A stretch of DNA of 64,000 nt, from positions 1 to 64,000 of the forward strand of contig JAUHYQ010000005.1 in the NCBI GenBank assembly GCA_030426355.1, given 5' to 3'. Shown here piece by piece: positions 16,206-24,637 of the stretch. Position numbers and translations under genes: made by a program. The notes below the pieces were generated by a model. It searched no databases. It saw only the letters and a program-made list of their open reading frames with translations, and was not told the DNA's origin. Position 1 is the first letter of the stretch, and every line of letters begins with the position of its first letter. The DNA is from Gammaproteobacteria bacterium. GTDB lineage: Bacteria; Pseudomonadota; Gammaproteobacteria; Steroidobacterales; GCA-2729495.

Positions 16206-17164
16206 TCGCGCTGGAAGACGCTGCCGACCGGCTTCTGGTTATCGCCCCACCGCTGGTCAATTTCCTGCTTTGAGACTGTTAACTGGCTGGCGTTGTCACG
16301 CAAGGACTGCCATTGGCTTGGTGATTTAAGGTACTTGGGGTGATGTTTCTCGGTATAAGCGAGAATATTTGTCGGTATTTGTTTCACCCCGTCCAGCAGT
16401 TTGTATGAGTCGCTGTGATAAACCATGATCCCCGGCCGATTCCCCATTTCCATAAAGGGTAGCCACTGGCCGACTCGGGACCAGGAAGTTACGCAACTTG
16501 CTGACGTGATGTCCGGATTCATGACCTCGCTGACGCGACCGTTCATCATCCAAAGTTCTGCAGCCTGATATTTGTTATCCGCGGAATGCAGCGGGTAGTC
16601 GGCGCGCGGCATTATTGAATCCCGAAAGCTGAAAACGCTGATCCGGAACACGAGATCGTCGCCAACCACTGTATACGGCCACGGGAATGGGAAGCGTCCG
16701 CCGTCAAAGGCATAAAAACGGTGCACGGGATCATTCAGAATATGCATGACTTCGACCCGCTTGCCGGTGTACGGGTTTATCCAGTCATCGAGAATTTCCC
16801 CGGTGTCGGGATCAAGGTAATAGAGTAATTCGCGGTGATAAAAACGCCAGCCGTCTTCTACCTGTTCTGCGTGGCTGGCGCCAATACCGTAACTTCTGAA
16901 CAACAGTTTGTTGCCTTCGCCGGGCACCCAGCCCCACACCTCGCCGGGAAACCCGCCGATAACATCAGCGCCGGAAGTGTCGGCCTGCAATTTGATCAGC
17001 GCGGTGAGGTTGTCACGAGGGTTATCGAGGTCAAGCCAGGTTGCTGCCGCTGCCGAGCCAGCCCCCATAGCTGTCGCTGCTATGCCGGCTGCTCCGGCCA
17101 GAGCATCGCGGCGGGTAATGCGTTTTTCATATCCGGCCGGTATCGGGAACGTTGTCTTTTTCAT
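16202..17164 (-). CDS. DUF1838 Tat-exported protein (copy 1)
   Basis: 320 residues. A twin-arginine signal (KRITRRDALAGAAGIAATAMG) marks export of a folded protein. The mature part is DUF1838-like: LDLDNPRDNLTALIKLQADT at the start, then YLDPDTGEILDDWINPYTGKRVEVMH and NPDITSASCVTSWSRVGQWLPFMEMG. DUF1838 function is unknown; the proteins often occur near oxidoreductases. A second copy at 28611-29516 shares the same order of motifs (YFTDLQTGAILDTFKNPYNGK; NNPEITSAS) and overlaps a molybdenum hydroxylase subunit gene. This copy stands alone between two c-di-GMP gene units. Confidence 0.82.
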   Translation of the reverse strand: MKKTTFPIPAGYEKRITRRDALAGAAGIAATAMGAGSAAAATWLDLDNPRDNLTALIKLQADTSGADVIGGFPGEVWGWVPGEGNKLLFRSYGIGASHAEQVEDGWRFYHRELLYYLDPDTGEILDDWINPYTGKRVEVMHILNDPVHRFYAFDGGRFPFPWPYTVVGDDLVFRISVFSFRDSIMPRADYPLHSADNKYQAAELWMMNGRVSEVMNPDITSASCVTSWSRVGQWLPFMEMGNRPGIMVYHSDSYKLLDGVKQIPTNILAYTEKHHPKYLKSPSQWQSLRDNASQLTVSKQEIDQRWGDNQKPVGSVFQRD

Positions 17165-17242
17165 GCGCCGTATTATGCCTCACTTCGGCATACGCGCAGC
17201 TGCCATCCGGGACAGGCAGAGCGGTGTATTCACGGCGTGGTC

Positions 17243-18436
17243 TCAGGCGATGGTTTCGAGGTCCGGTGCGGTAAAGCCCGGGCTGGCCCGGTGGCGCGCA
17301 CGAATAATGGGATTCAGTCGGCTTGCATGGGCCGTGTGCGCATCCATCGGCATGCCGTTCGCTTTGCTGACTATGGCTATGCGCGGTGACAGGGGCCAGT
17401 GATGGTTTTGCGCGCAGACTACACCGATTGAGCCGTCCAGTAGTTCCACCCAGGTGCCGGTGGGATAGATGCCCATGGCACGAATAAACTCCTGCAATAG
17501 GGCGTCGTCGAATTTGATGCGACGCTGGCCATTAAGATAGCGCAATGCGGTGTGAGCAGAAATGGCCGGCGCATAGCGCCGATCCTGAGTAATGGCGTCA
17601 AAGGTATCGACAATTCCAGCAATACGGGCGAACAATGGAATCTCGGTGCCGCGTCGATTGTGCGGATAGCCACTGCCATCGAAGCGTTCATGGTGATTGC
17701 TCACCATGCTGACTACCCGATTCGGCACCTTATCCATGATGCGCACCAGCTCAACAGCGTGGCACACGTGCTTGCGTACCAAACCGGTTTCTTCGGCTGA
17801 GAGGTTGTCGGATTTGGCCAGGATGGGCACCGGCACTTCGATCTTGCCGATATCCATCAGCAATCCGCCCAGTGCGAGTTCCATAAGCGCGGTGCGATCG
17901 AAGCCCAGCTTGTCACCGTAGATAATGCAGGTGATGGCCGTGCCAATCGACCGCCGGTAGATATAACCGTCGCTATTATCGGTGCGGAGCAACCAGAGCA
18001 GTGCGTCCGGGCAGCGTTTTGCGCTTTCCACGGTCGGGACCAGACCGGCATTGAGCGTTGCAATATAAGGCAGCCGTCCACGCCGGACTTCCTTAACCAT
18101 GTCGCGAACCGTTTGGCGCAACAGATTAAGTGCCTGACGTGCCCACGGCAGTTCTTCTTCAATATCAAGACGTTCCACACGCGGTGCGAGCAGCGTCATG
18201 GGCAGTGGCTCAAACGGCAGCGCAATTTCGAGCGTTTCCTCGCTGCGGTGTGGATCGACATACACATAGGTGCAGTAGCGTCCTATGCGTTCAATCTGAT
18301 GTTGATCGCGTATATAGAAACCTCCCGGCGGGAAAGGAGTATGCAGCCAGAGACGATCCAGCGATGACACATACATGCCGGGCCGCAGGCGGTCGGCTTT
18401 TAATGCAACGAGATGGTCGTCGAGAGCACTGCCCAT
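17243..18436 (-). CDS. DUF3391 + HD-GYP domain protein, two metal ligands missing
   Basis: 397 residues and a diverged paralogue of the protein at 13165: DUF3391 (ALKADRLRPGMYVSSLDRLWLHTPF, CTYVYVDP) then HD-GYP. HHERFDGSGYP and VDTFDAI are intact. The first histidine motif reads YRRSIGT in place of a His-containing HHS-type sequence, and the His-Asp reads MDIGK, so two iron ligands are lost. Enzyme activity is doubtful; binding of c-di-GMP or protein partners through the GYP face is more likely. A purine-rich AAGAAGAAAA precedes the ATG. A perfect CRP-type site lies about 105 bp upstream of the start, as for its paralogue. Confidence 0.86.
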   Translation of the reverse strand: MGSALDDHLVALKADRLRPGMYVSSLDRLWLHTPFPPGGFYIRDQHQIERIGRYCTYVYVDPHRSEETLEIALPFEPLPMTLLAPRVERLDIEEELPWARQALNLLRQTVRDMVKEVRRGRLPYIATLNAGLVPTVESAKRCPDALLWLLRTDNSDGYIYRRSIGTAITCIIYGDKLGFDRTALMELALGGLLMDIGKIEVPVPILAKSDNLSAEETGLVRKHVCHAVELVRIMDKVPNRVVSMVSNHHERFDGSGYPHNRRGTEIPLFARIAGIVDTFDAITQDRRYAPAISAHTALRYLNGQRRIKFDDALLQEFIRAMGIYPTGTWVELLDGSIGVVCAQNHHWPLSPRIAIVSKANGMPMDAHTAHASRLNPIIRARHRASPGFTAPDLETIA

Positions 18437-18472
18437 GCGATTTTCTTCTTCTTATAATTTATAGGGCGTAAC

Positions 18473-18492
18473 GCTGCATTAGCAGATGCAGC
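18473..18492. repeat. Inverted repeat in the HD-GYP upstream region
   Basis: GCTGCAT-TAGCAG-ATGCAGC, a perfect 7-bp inverted repeat with no T tract. It lies between the CRP-type site and the start of the leftward HD-GYP gene. It could be an operator or a leader hairpin. Confidence 0.4.
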
Positions 18493-18532
18493 AATACAGG
18501 CAGAAACTTTATCAGGGCGCCGGCGGATAAAC

Positions 18533-18548
18533 TGTGACTCTCGTCACA
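18533..18548. promoter_or_regulatory. CRP/Vfr-type site upstream of the second HD-GYP gene
   Basis: TGTGACTCTCGTCACA matches TGTGA-N6-TCACA in every consensus position and is flanked by AAAC and CGCG. It is centred about 105 bp upstream of the HD-GYP start at 18436. It lies in the gap after the cytochrome gene, which ends at 18584. Confidence 0.72.
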
Positions 18549-18583
18549 CGCGTTTGCGGTGCGGCAGCCTTAAGTCAAATGCT

Positions 18584-19471
18584 CTAGTCCACGCTCTTGA
18601 GATACAGCGCGATAGCAGCACGGTCTTCGGCACTCAGTCGCGACGTGTTGTCTTCAATAACCGCCGCCATGCTGCCGCCCGTGAAATCCCCGTCCGGGGT
18701 CATGCCCAATTCCAGAAAAAACTCTATGTCGCTGAGATCCCACGCGGCTAAGCCGGATGAGCTGTTATTTATTGCTGGGGCGCCGTTGTCGCCGCCGCTT
18801 TTGGGGCTGCCGGCGAGCTCGACGCTCAGGTCAAGGCCGCCGGCCGGGCCTCGTCGTGTATGGCACTCTCCGCAGTGACCCAGATGCCGAACCAGATAGG
18901 CGCCGCGTTCTGTGCCAGGTTTCGGCGGATCATAGCGCCATGGTGAGTTCAGTTGCTTCCATATTCCGAGCATGCCGCGACCCGGGACGAACCAGTGAAG
19001 TTGATGCGGTCTGTTGAGTCGGCGCACCGGGGTCAGGCTGTCCAGATAGTCTTTGATAGCGAGTACATCGGCATCGGTCATGCCTGCGTATGAAGGGTAG
19101 GGGAATGATGGATAGTAGTGGCTGCCGTCAGGTGCAACACCGGCGCGCACTGCGGCAGAGAATTCCGCTTCGCTCCAGCCGCCGATGCCGGTTTCCATAT
19201 CGGGGGTGATGTTCGGCGTATAGAACACTCCGTAAGGTGTTTCTAATGTGTGCCCGCCGGCAAACGGTGCGCCGTTATTTTCTTTATCGGTATGGCAGCT
19301 CACGCAACCACTGGCTGCGGCCAGGTAGGATCCTCTTGCGACCCTGTCGGCACTTACCGATAAGGGTTTGCCGTTGGTTTCGCTGGCAATCCCGGGGACG
19401 ACAGCTGCCAGCAGCAGAAACAGTATCCGTAGTCTAACTGTGTAGTTTGCCGGATGCGGCAATCTAGTCAT
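18584..19471 (-). CDS. Dihaem cytochrome c, gluconate/alcohol dehydrogenase-type subunit
   Basis: 295 residues from the ATG at 19471 (GGCGGA upstream); the track start at 19510 lies inside the preceding gene. A signal sequence (LRILFLLLAAVVPGIAS) is followed by two CxxCH haem sites, CVSCH and CGECH, in domains of the type seen in the cytochrome subunits of membrane alcohol and gluconate dehydrogenases (GVFYTPNITPDMETGIGGWSEAEF; YLVRHLGHCGECHTRRGP). Those have three haems; the third domain is absent here. It overlaps the upstream cytochrome gene by 8 bp, so both are made together as periplasmic electron carriers. The partner dehydrogenase is not adjacent. Confidence 0.87.
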   Translation of the reverse strand: MTRLPHPANYTVRLRILFLLLAAVVPGIASETNGKPLSVSADRVARGSYLAAASGCVSCHTDKENNGAPFAGGHTLETPYGVFYTPNITPDMETGIGGWSEAEFSAAVRAGVAPDGSHYYPSFPYPSYAGMTDADVLAIKDYLDSLTPVRRLNRPHQLHWFVPGRGMLGIWKQLNSPWRYDPPKPGTERGAYLVRHLGHCGECHTRRGPAGGLDLSVELAGSPKSGGDNGAPAINNSSSGLAAWDLSDIEFFLELGMTPDGDFTGGSMAAVIEDNTSRLSAEDRAAIALYLKSVD

Positions 19472-19904
19472 CTTCCGCCTTGTAACGCTCGTGGCAGCCT
19501 TTGCACGCATCCGCGACCGCCTTAAAACCTTTTGCTATGTCTGCCTTGTTGCCGGTGGCCGCAATTTCGGCAAACGCAGCAGTGGCCTCAACGGCCGATT
19601 TTGCTGCCGCTGCGACCTTCTCGGGTTCGTCCCAGATCAACGGCAGCGCATCGGCGCCCTTGGAGCTCTCGGGAAACAAACCGCCAATCAGTGTTGCTGA
19701 TTCTGCCAAAGCGCGGGCGTTAACCTGCATTTCGTTCCCCCGGTCAACCTTGTTTTGCAGGATAAGCCCCATGGCGGCAACCTGATTGCTCATTGCTTCC
19801 ATGACCGCATGGCGATAACGGATTTCAGGGTTTTTCTGATTATCGTGCGCTACCGCCAGCAGCGGCAGTGACAGCGCAGCAAGAACAGTCAGTCGTTTAA
19901 TCAT
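19464..19904 (-). CDS. Class II (c'-type) cytochrome
   Basis: 146 residues. A signal peptide ends near AVAHD and a helical domain follows, with a single CxxCH near the C-terminus (ADACKGCHERYK), the mark of cytochrome c' and related four-helix-bundle class II cytochromes. RYRHAVMEAMSNQVAAMG matches the first helix of the family, with a Met available as distal residue. It likely carries electrons or binds NO/CO in the periplasm. The gene is first in a two-gene unit with the dihaem cytochrome, whose ATG lies inside its last codons. Confidence 0.88.
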   Translation of the reverse strand: MIKRLTVLAALSLPLLAVAHDNQKNPEIRYRHAVMEAMSNQVAAMGLILQNKVDRGNEMQVNARALAESATLIGGLFPESSKGADALPLIWDEPEKVAAAAKSAVEATAAFAEIAATGNKADIAKGFKAVADACKGCHERYKAEDD

Positions 19905-19937
19905 GGCAGAGATACTCCGTATTGAAATTCAGTTGCT

Positions 19938-20933
19938 TTAGTGTGCATCAGCGGCCGGACTGTCATTCGCCGCCCGCTCGACCAGCCCGGTCGCGCGATC
20001 ACCGGCTAAAAAGTTAATCACATCCGGCACAATTTCCGCGCCGGCCTCCTGCACAGCCATGTGCCCGACGTTGGGGTAGCTGATAAAGTTGATCGTCGGC
20101 GCGCTTTCCAGCAGGTGCAGAATTTCTTCGTGCTGCTCAAATTTGGCAGTCTGGTTGTCTTCGCCCCAAAGCAGCAGCACCGGAACGTTGATCGAGCGAT
20201 AAACCGAATAAATGTCGCCCGAGTCGTATTGCTTCAGGCGATCAAGCTGCGCTTCGCGTTGCCCGGGGTAGCGCCATAGCTCGAACCACTGATCGATCAG
20301 GTCATCGCTTAGTTTGGCATCGTCGCTGAACCCGCTCGTCAACATGGATTTGGGCAGGGCACGCGGCATGATGTATTTCAGCAGATAGGCAGCGTCCGGC
20401 ATGTCGCCCCGCGGGCCGGCTTTCTGCTCCTTACCTTCAATGGAGCCCGGGCTAAGGAGAATAAGGTTGTTAATTCGTTCCGGGTGCTTGGCGGTGTAAA
20501 GCACAGATACTGTTCCGCCCAGCGAGGTGCCAGCGATGGTGAAAGTATCCAGACCGACGGCATCAATAAATTTTTCGGTCAGTTCCATGGTGCGTTCCAG
20601 CGTGTAATCGCCGGTCGGGTCAGGACCCGAAAGTCCGTGGCTGGTCATATCGAAGCGGACGACGCGGTAGTCGTTCTTCAGGGCCTCCGCCCAGGGTTCC
20701 CATCCCAGCAGGCTGGCAAAGTTGGCGTGAATCAGCAATATAGCTGGGGCATCGCGCGGACCCTCGTCGCGATAATGGAGTCGCGCGCCCGCAACATTCA
20801 TGAAACGCGACTCGCTGTTCATGTATTTTGCTTCGAGCTGCTCGCGAGGGATATCGCGGTAGGCCCACAAGGCAAACAGCAGGGCGGCAACGGCTATCAG
20901 CACCAAACCAAGCAGCACCTTCAAAAATTTCAT
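19938..20933 (-). CDS. Membrane-anchored alpha/beta hydrolase
   Basis: 331 residues. An N-terminal membrane helix (VLLGLVLIAVAALLFALWAY) precedes an alpha/beta-hydrolase fold. The oxyanion region LLIHANFASLLGWEPWAEAL, nucleophile elbow GTSLG (TIAGTSLGGTVSV), acid in LLWGEDNQTA and His in YPNVGHMAVQEAG form the expected triad. The substrate is unknown; esters, haloalkane-like compounds or lactones are typical for relatives. It stands alone, divergent from the ABC operon. The 175-bp gap between them holds TATCGAC half-sites resembling the ABC operon operator, so shared control is possible. Confidence 0.85.
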   Translation of the reverse strand: MKFLKVLLGLVLIAVAALLFALWAYRDIPREQLEAKYMNSESRFMNVAGARLHYRDEGPRDAPAILLIHANFASLLGWEPWAEALKNDYRVVRFDMTSHGLSGPDPTGDYTLERTMELTEKFIDAVGLDTFTIAGTSLGGTVSVLYTAKHPERINNLILLSPGSIEGKEQKAGPRGDMPDAAYLLKYIMPRALPKSMLTSGFSDDAKLSDDLIDQWFELWRYPGQREAQLDRLKQYDSGDIYSVYRSINVPVLLLWGEDNQTAKFEQHEEILHLLESAPTINFISYPNVGHMAVQEAGAEIVPDVINFLAGDRATGLVERAANDSPAADAH

Positions 20934-21047
20934 CGCGACATCCTATCCTGTGTCAGGGGTGCTAAAACTACCGCGTAGCGCCGCCAAAGCAAAGCAAACG
21001 GGCGTTTTACTCACAATCTCGCGAGTACCGACTATCGACTTGGAATA

Positions 21048-21076
21048 TTGACCCTGCACGAAGTCGAGGGTTATAT
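21048..21076 (+). promoter_or_regulatory. Sigma-70 promoter of the ABC transporter operon
   Basis: TTGACC at 21048-21053, a 17-bp spacer and TTATAT at 21071-21076 give a good promoter for the rightward operon starting at 21109. The predicted start point near 21083 falls inside the adjoining inverted repeat. Confidence 0.6.
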
Positions 21077-21094
21077 ATCGACACTCTGTCGATA
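21076..21094. promoter_or_regulatory. Operator, probably for the operon's TetR
   Basis: TATCGACA-CTC-TGTCGATA is a perfect 8-bp inverted repeat with a 3-bp spacer. It sits directly after the -10 box and over the expected start point. The third gene of the operon encodes a TetR regulator, the natural candidate to bind here. A further TATCGAC half-site occurs at 21033-21039. Confidence 0.68.
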
Positions 21095-21108
21095 AATGAT
21101 AACGAGCC

Positions 21109-22248
21109 ATGTTTATAGCTATACGAGATTTGCGATTCGCCTGGGGCCGCTTTTTGCTGATGGCGGTCGTAGTGGCCCTGGTGGCCTTTCTCACCACCTT
21201 GCTGAGCGGGCTGGCATCGGGTCTGGTCAAAAACAACATTTCCGGGCTGGAGCAGCTGGACTTTACCCACCTCGCTTTTGAATACGGTAACAAGCCCAGC
21301 TACCGGAACAGTCTTATTGAGCGCGACATGTGGGAGGGGTGGCGAGAGCTGCAGGGAGTCGAGGAACTCGAGCCGCTGGGACACAGCACTTTTAACGCCA
21401 GGTTGCTGGACAACACATCGCTCGACGATGTGGTGCTTTGGGGCATAGAACCGGGCAGTTTTCTCGAGCCTGACGTGCTCGAGGGAGAGCAACTTGGAAA
21501 CGTGGAAAACGGCGTAATTATTTCAGAGTTGCTGGTAGAACGCGGCTTAAAGCTCGGTGACACTTTCAAACTGGATCGCGCACTAACCGAGCTGAAGGTC
21601 ATCGGCGTCGTCCAGGAGCTCAACATTGGCCACGTCCCCATTGTTTATACCCCGATACGCAAATGGCAGGAGGCAACTTACGGCCCGCCAGGTTATGACG
21701 GCAGCGAAAAGCTCCCCGACGTCTTGTTCGACTACGCCACATTGATCGCAATGAAGCTCGATTCCAGCGTTACTGACGAAGCTATTGCAGAAATGGATAT
21801 GGAGATGGGCACACTGACAGTTGACCGTCCAGGCGCATACATAGCGTCCACCGGTTACCGTGAAGAAATCATGACTGTGCAGATGATTCAGGGCTTTTTG
21901 CTGGTGATCTCTGCCGTGGTTATAGGAGCCTTTTTTACGGTGTGGACAATTCAACGCACCCAGGAAATCGGCCTCGTCAAAGCACTGGGTGCATCCAATG
22001 GCTATTTAATGCGTGATGCCCTGGGGCAGGTGGTCATCCTCATGCTGGTCGGAGCCGCCTTGGGTGTTGCAGTTGCGCTGCGGCTGGGGGTGATATTCGT
22101 GGAAGGCGGTTTCCCCTTTGCCATGGAATACAGCGCTGCCGCCGCCATGGCCGGTTTGCTTATTGCGGCGGGTTTGATTGGCAGTGCGCTCTCGGTCGGG
22201 CTGATTACCCGGGTAGATCCGATCATCGCATTGGGAGCGCAGAAATGA
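21109..22248 (+). CDS. ABC transporter permease, MacB/FtsX fold
   Basis: 379 residues with the four-helix MacB/FtsX layout: one N-terminal helix (about 12-34), a large periplasmic domain (35-255), then three helices (about 258-280, 305-330 and 340-365), with FtsX hallmarks RTQEIGLVKALGASNGYLMRDAL and ITRVDPIIAL. Such permeases use ATP hydrolysis for mechanical work on envelope substrates (lipoproteins, peptides, lipids, macrolides) rather than carrying substrate through the membrane. It overlaps the ATPase gene by 4 bp. No HlyD-type adaptor is next to it, but two exported CbiX-like proteins are encoded nearby. Confidence 0.9.
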   Translation: MFIAIRDLRFAWGRFLLMAVVVALVAFLTTLLSGLASGLVKNNISGLEQLDFTHLAFEYGNKPSYRNSLIERDMWEGWRELQGVEELEPLGHSTFNARLLDNTSLDDVVLWGIEPGSFLEPDVLEGEQLGNVENGVIISELLVERGLKLGDTFKLDRALTELKVIGVVQELNIGHVPIVYTPIRKWQEATYGPPGYDGSEKLPDVLFDYATLIAMKLDSSVTDEAIAEMDMEMGTLTVDRPGAYIASTGYREEIMTVQMIQGFLLVISAVVIGAFFTVWTIQRTQEIGLVKALGASNGYLMRDALGQVVILMLVGAALGVAVALRLGVIFVEGGFPFAMEYSAAAAMAGLLIAAGLIGSALSVGLITRVDPIIALGAQK

Positions 22249-22922
22249 GTCTGGAAATTAATGACGTTTCCCTTTTACTGGGCGATGGCGATCAGCAGGT
22301 TAAGGCGCTTGACCACGTCAGCGCGACGGTTCAACCGGGCGAGTTGATTGCGGTAGCAGGCCCTTCCGGAGCAGGTAAATCCAGCCTGCTTGCCGTATGC
22401 GGTGGCCTGCGGCAGCCCACTTCAGGCACCGTCTCGATTGGCGGCACCCGGATATCCAGCATGTCACCGGCTGATCTGACTCGCGTCCGCCGCGAAAAAA
22501 TTGGCTTTGTGTTTCAGCTTTCGAATCTGGTGCCGGCACTCACCTCTCTGGATCAGTTGCTGATGTTGGTGCATCTCCAGGGTCGACGACCCAACAAGGC
22601 CGACCGCGAACATGCGCGAGCGCTTCTGGATGAGGTGGGTATGTCACATCGTGCAGACCGCCGTCCGAATCAGTTGTCCGGCGGTGAACGCCAGCGCGTA
22701 GGCATTGCACGCGCCTTAATGACATCGCCGGAAATCATGCTGGTTGATGAGCCGACCTCAATGCTTGATCACAATCGCGGTCACGCTATCGTCGAGCTGC
22801 TTGCCGCCCGTTGTCGGGACCACGGCGTAGCGACGCTGATGGTTACACACGACCGAGGCATGCTAGATGCAGCCAGTCGTGTATTTAACATTCTTGATGG
22901 AAAATTGAGCGAGGCAGTCTGA
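22245..22922 (+). CDS. ABC transporter ATPase, LolD/MacB type
   Basis: 225 residues, the compact size of LolD/MacB-class ATPases. Walker A is GPSGAGKSS, the Q-loop region is GFVFQLSNLVPALTSLDQL, the signature is LSGGERQRVGIARAL, Walker B is IMLVDEPTSMLD, and the switch His is in LMVTHDRGM. It powers the permease encoded immediately upstream (4-bp overlap). Its stop shares one base with the tetR start (TGATG). Confidence 0.93.
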   Translation: MSLEINDVSLLLGDGDQQVKALDHVSATVQPGELIAVAGPSGAGKSSLLAVCGGLRQPTSGTVSIGGTRISSMSPADLTRVRREKIGFVFQLSNLVPALTSLDQLLMLVHLQGRRPNKADREHARALLDEVGMSHRADRRPNQLSGGERQRVGIARALMTSPEIMLVDEPTSMLDHNRGHAIVELLAARCRDHGVATLMVTHDRGMLDAASRVFNILDGKLSEAV

Positions 22923-23509
22923 TGCCCCGTATAGAAGCGGCCAGTATCGACGAACATGTGCGCCGGCAAACGGCCCGCATAACGGCGTCTGCTAAAAGGA
23001 TGTTTGCGCGCCAGGGCTTTCGGCGTACCGATATGGCAGATATCGCTGCCGAAGTGGGCCTGGCCCGTAACTCACTCTACCGTTATTTTCCGAACAAGGA
23101 CTACATCCTGCTTGCCTGTATAGAAGAGGACATGGCGCCTCATCTGGCGTGGCTTGAGACACTGACGGAGAGTTTTCCGGATGCACACGAAAGAGTGCTC
23201 GCCTGGGTGAACGCGCAGTTTGATCTGGCCACCGGGCCTTCTCACGTAACCATGGAATTCATGGCGGAAGTGGATAGAGGCAGTGTCGATCTCGCGCGGC
23301 GTATAGCCGAGCTGCACATGGCGCCCAATCGCGCATTGCAGCAAGCGTTGGCGGAGTTTCCCGAGCGTGCGGATCATGCCGGCCTGCATGCGGCCATGAT
23401 TGGCAACATGGTGCTGGCGGCAACCCGCGAAGCTCAGGGGAAGTCGGATACCGAAATGACGGTGATTAAGCGGGAACTGACCCGCGTCGTTGCCAGTCTG
23501 TTGAAATAG
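22922..23509 (+). CDS. TetR-family regulator of the ABC operon
   Basis: 195 residues. The helix-turn-helix is clear (AKRMFARQGFRRTDMADIAAEVGLARNSLYRYFPNKDYIL), and the C-terminal half is a typical divergent ligand domain. Translationally coupled to the ATPase gene, it is the third cistron of the operon whose promoter overlaps a perfect inverted repeat at 21076-21094. I infer negative autoregulation. Eighteen bp downstream begins the first CbiX-like exported protein gene, so it may control that gene too. Confidence 0.9.
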   Translation: MPRIEAASIDEHVRRQTARITASAKRMFARQGFRRTDMADIAAEVGLARNSLYRYFPNKDYILLACIEEDMAPHLAWLETLTESFPDAHERVLAWVNAQFDLATGPSHVTMEFMAEVDRGSVDLARRIAELHMAPNRALQQALAEFPERADHAGLHAAMIGNMVLAATREAQGKSDTEMTVIKRELTRVVASLLK

Positions 23510-23527
23510 TTACTGAAAGGAATAGTT

Positions 23528-24637
23528 ATGCTGCATTCTCACATTAATAAGCCCGCAAGCGCCGTTGCCGGCATTGCACTGACTTTGATTTTCGCTGCTG
23601 CCCCGGCCGTCGCGCAGGATGCCCATCAGCATCACGGCCACGGGGATATTCCCGCAATGGATGAGGATGGGCGCCGACTCGATCCCAATGCGGCGGCCCA
23701 TGAAATGACTGACGAGCAGCTTGCCGGTTTACGCGAGAAGGTCGCGCTGTATCGCGCCCTGACAGACCGCGAGGCACGCATGAACATGGCGATGATGGGC
23801 GCCAACTACGAGTGGTATATCAGCGACCCTGAGTTGCAAGGTGATGTCGGCGTACTGATACTTTCGCACGGGGTGGGTGAGAACAGCGACCGGCTTTTGG
23901 TGGAATCACTCAAGCCGATGGCGGAGCAACGCCCTTCAGCGATTGCCTTCGGCATGGCCATGATGATGTCGTCGCAAATCCAGTCGTCGGTGGATGACCT
24001 CACGGCGCGCGGCGTCAAGAAGATTGTGCTCGTACCGACTGCGCTTACGGAGTACAACTCCCTGAGTCGTCATTGGAAGTACATATTCAATATGTACGAT
24101 GAACCGTCCTATCTAGATGTACCGCGAGTAAAGTCAGACGCGACCTTTGTCATGACCAAACACTTTGATGATCACCCTCTGATCACTGAAATATTGCTGG
24201 ACTACACGTTGGAAAAAAGCAAAAACCAGAGCAATGAAGTGGTCATCATTGTCGGGCATGGCCCGGAAGAGATAGAAGACAACGAGCGTGACCTCGCGAT
24301 ATTGCAAAATCACGTTGATCGAATTAAGGCGCGGACTGACTTTGCCGATGTGAAAGTCATCAACGTACAGGACGACGCTCTGCCGCCGATAAGAAAGTCC
24401 AATGTGAAGAAGTTGCAGCGCTGGATTACGAGCGCCAAGCGTCGCGGTCAGGATGTCATTGTGACGGTCGCCGCTTCGGCAAGTTTCGGCGTGCAGCAGC
24501 ACATCGAGGAAGATCTGCGTGGTTTCGACTATGCATTTGCCGACAAGGGCTTTAACGAGCATCCCAACTACATCAAGTGGATCAATGCGGCGGTTGATGA
24601 AAGCCTCGCCAGCGAGAGTTTAGCGAACGCGAATTAG
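23528..24637 (+). CDS. Exported protein with two CbiX-like chelatase folds (A)
   Basis: 369 residues. A signal peptide ends near AVAQ, then a His-rich stretch (DAHQHHGHGD, 31-40). Two CbiX/SirB-like units follow, each starting with a beta-strand and His-Gly: VGVLILSHGVGENSDRL (His114) and VVIIVGHGPEEIEDN (His244). The pattern GVKKIVLVPTAL and DDHPLITEILLDY matches class II chelatases that put cobalt, nickel or iron into sirohydrochlorin. The second His of the first unit is replaced by Asn (EYNSLSRHW). Cytosolic chelatases lack signal peptides, so a periplasmic role such as metal or tetrapyrrole binding is inferred. A related lipoprotein is encoded at 25327. The gene follows the tetR gene by 18 bp. 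Confidence 0.72.
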   Translation: MLHSHINKPASAVAGIALTLIFAAAPAVAQDAHQHHGHGDIPAMDEDGRRLDPNAAAHEMTDEQLAGLREKVALYRALTDREARMNMAMMGANYEWYISDPELQGDVGVLILSHGVGENSDRLLVESLKPMAEQRPSAIAFGMAMMMSSQIQSSVDDLTARGVKKIVLVPTALTEYNSLSRHWKYIFNMYDEPSYLDVPRVKSDATFVMTKHFDDHPLITEILLDYTLEKSKNQSNEVVIIVGHGPEEIEDNERDLAILQNHVDRIKARTDFADVKVINVQDDALPPIRKSNVKKLQRWITSAKRRGQDVIVTVAASASFGVQQHIEEDLRGFDYAFADKGFNEHPNYIKWINAAVDESLASESLANAN

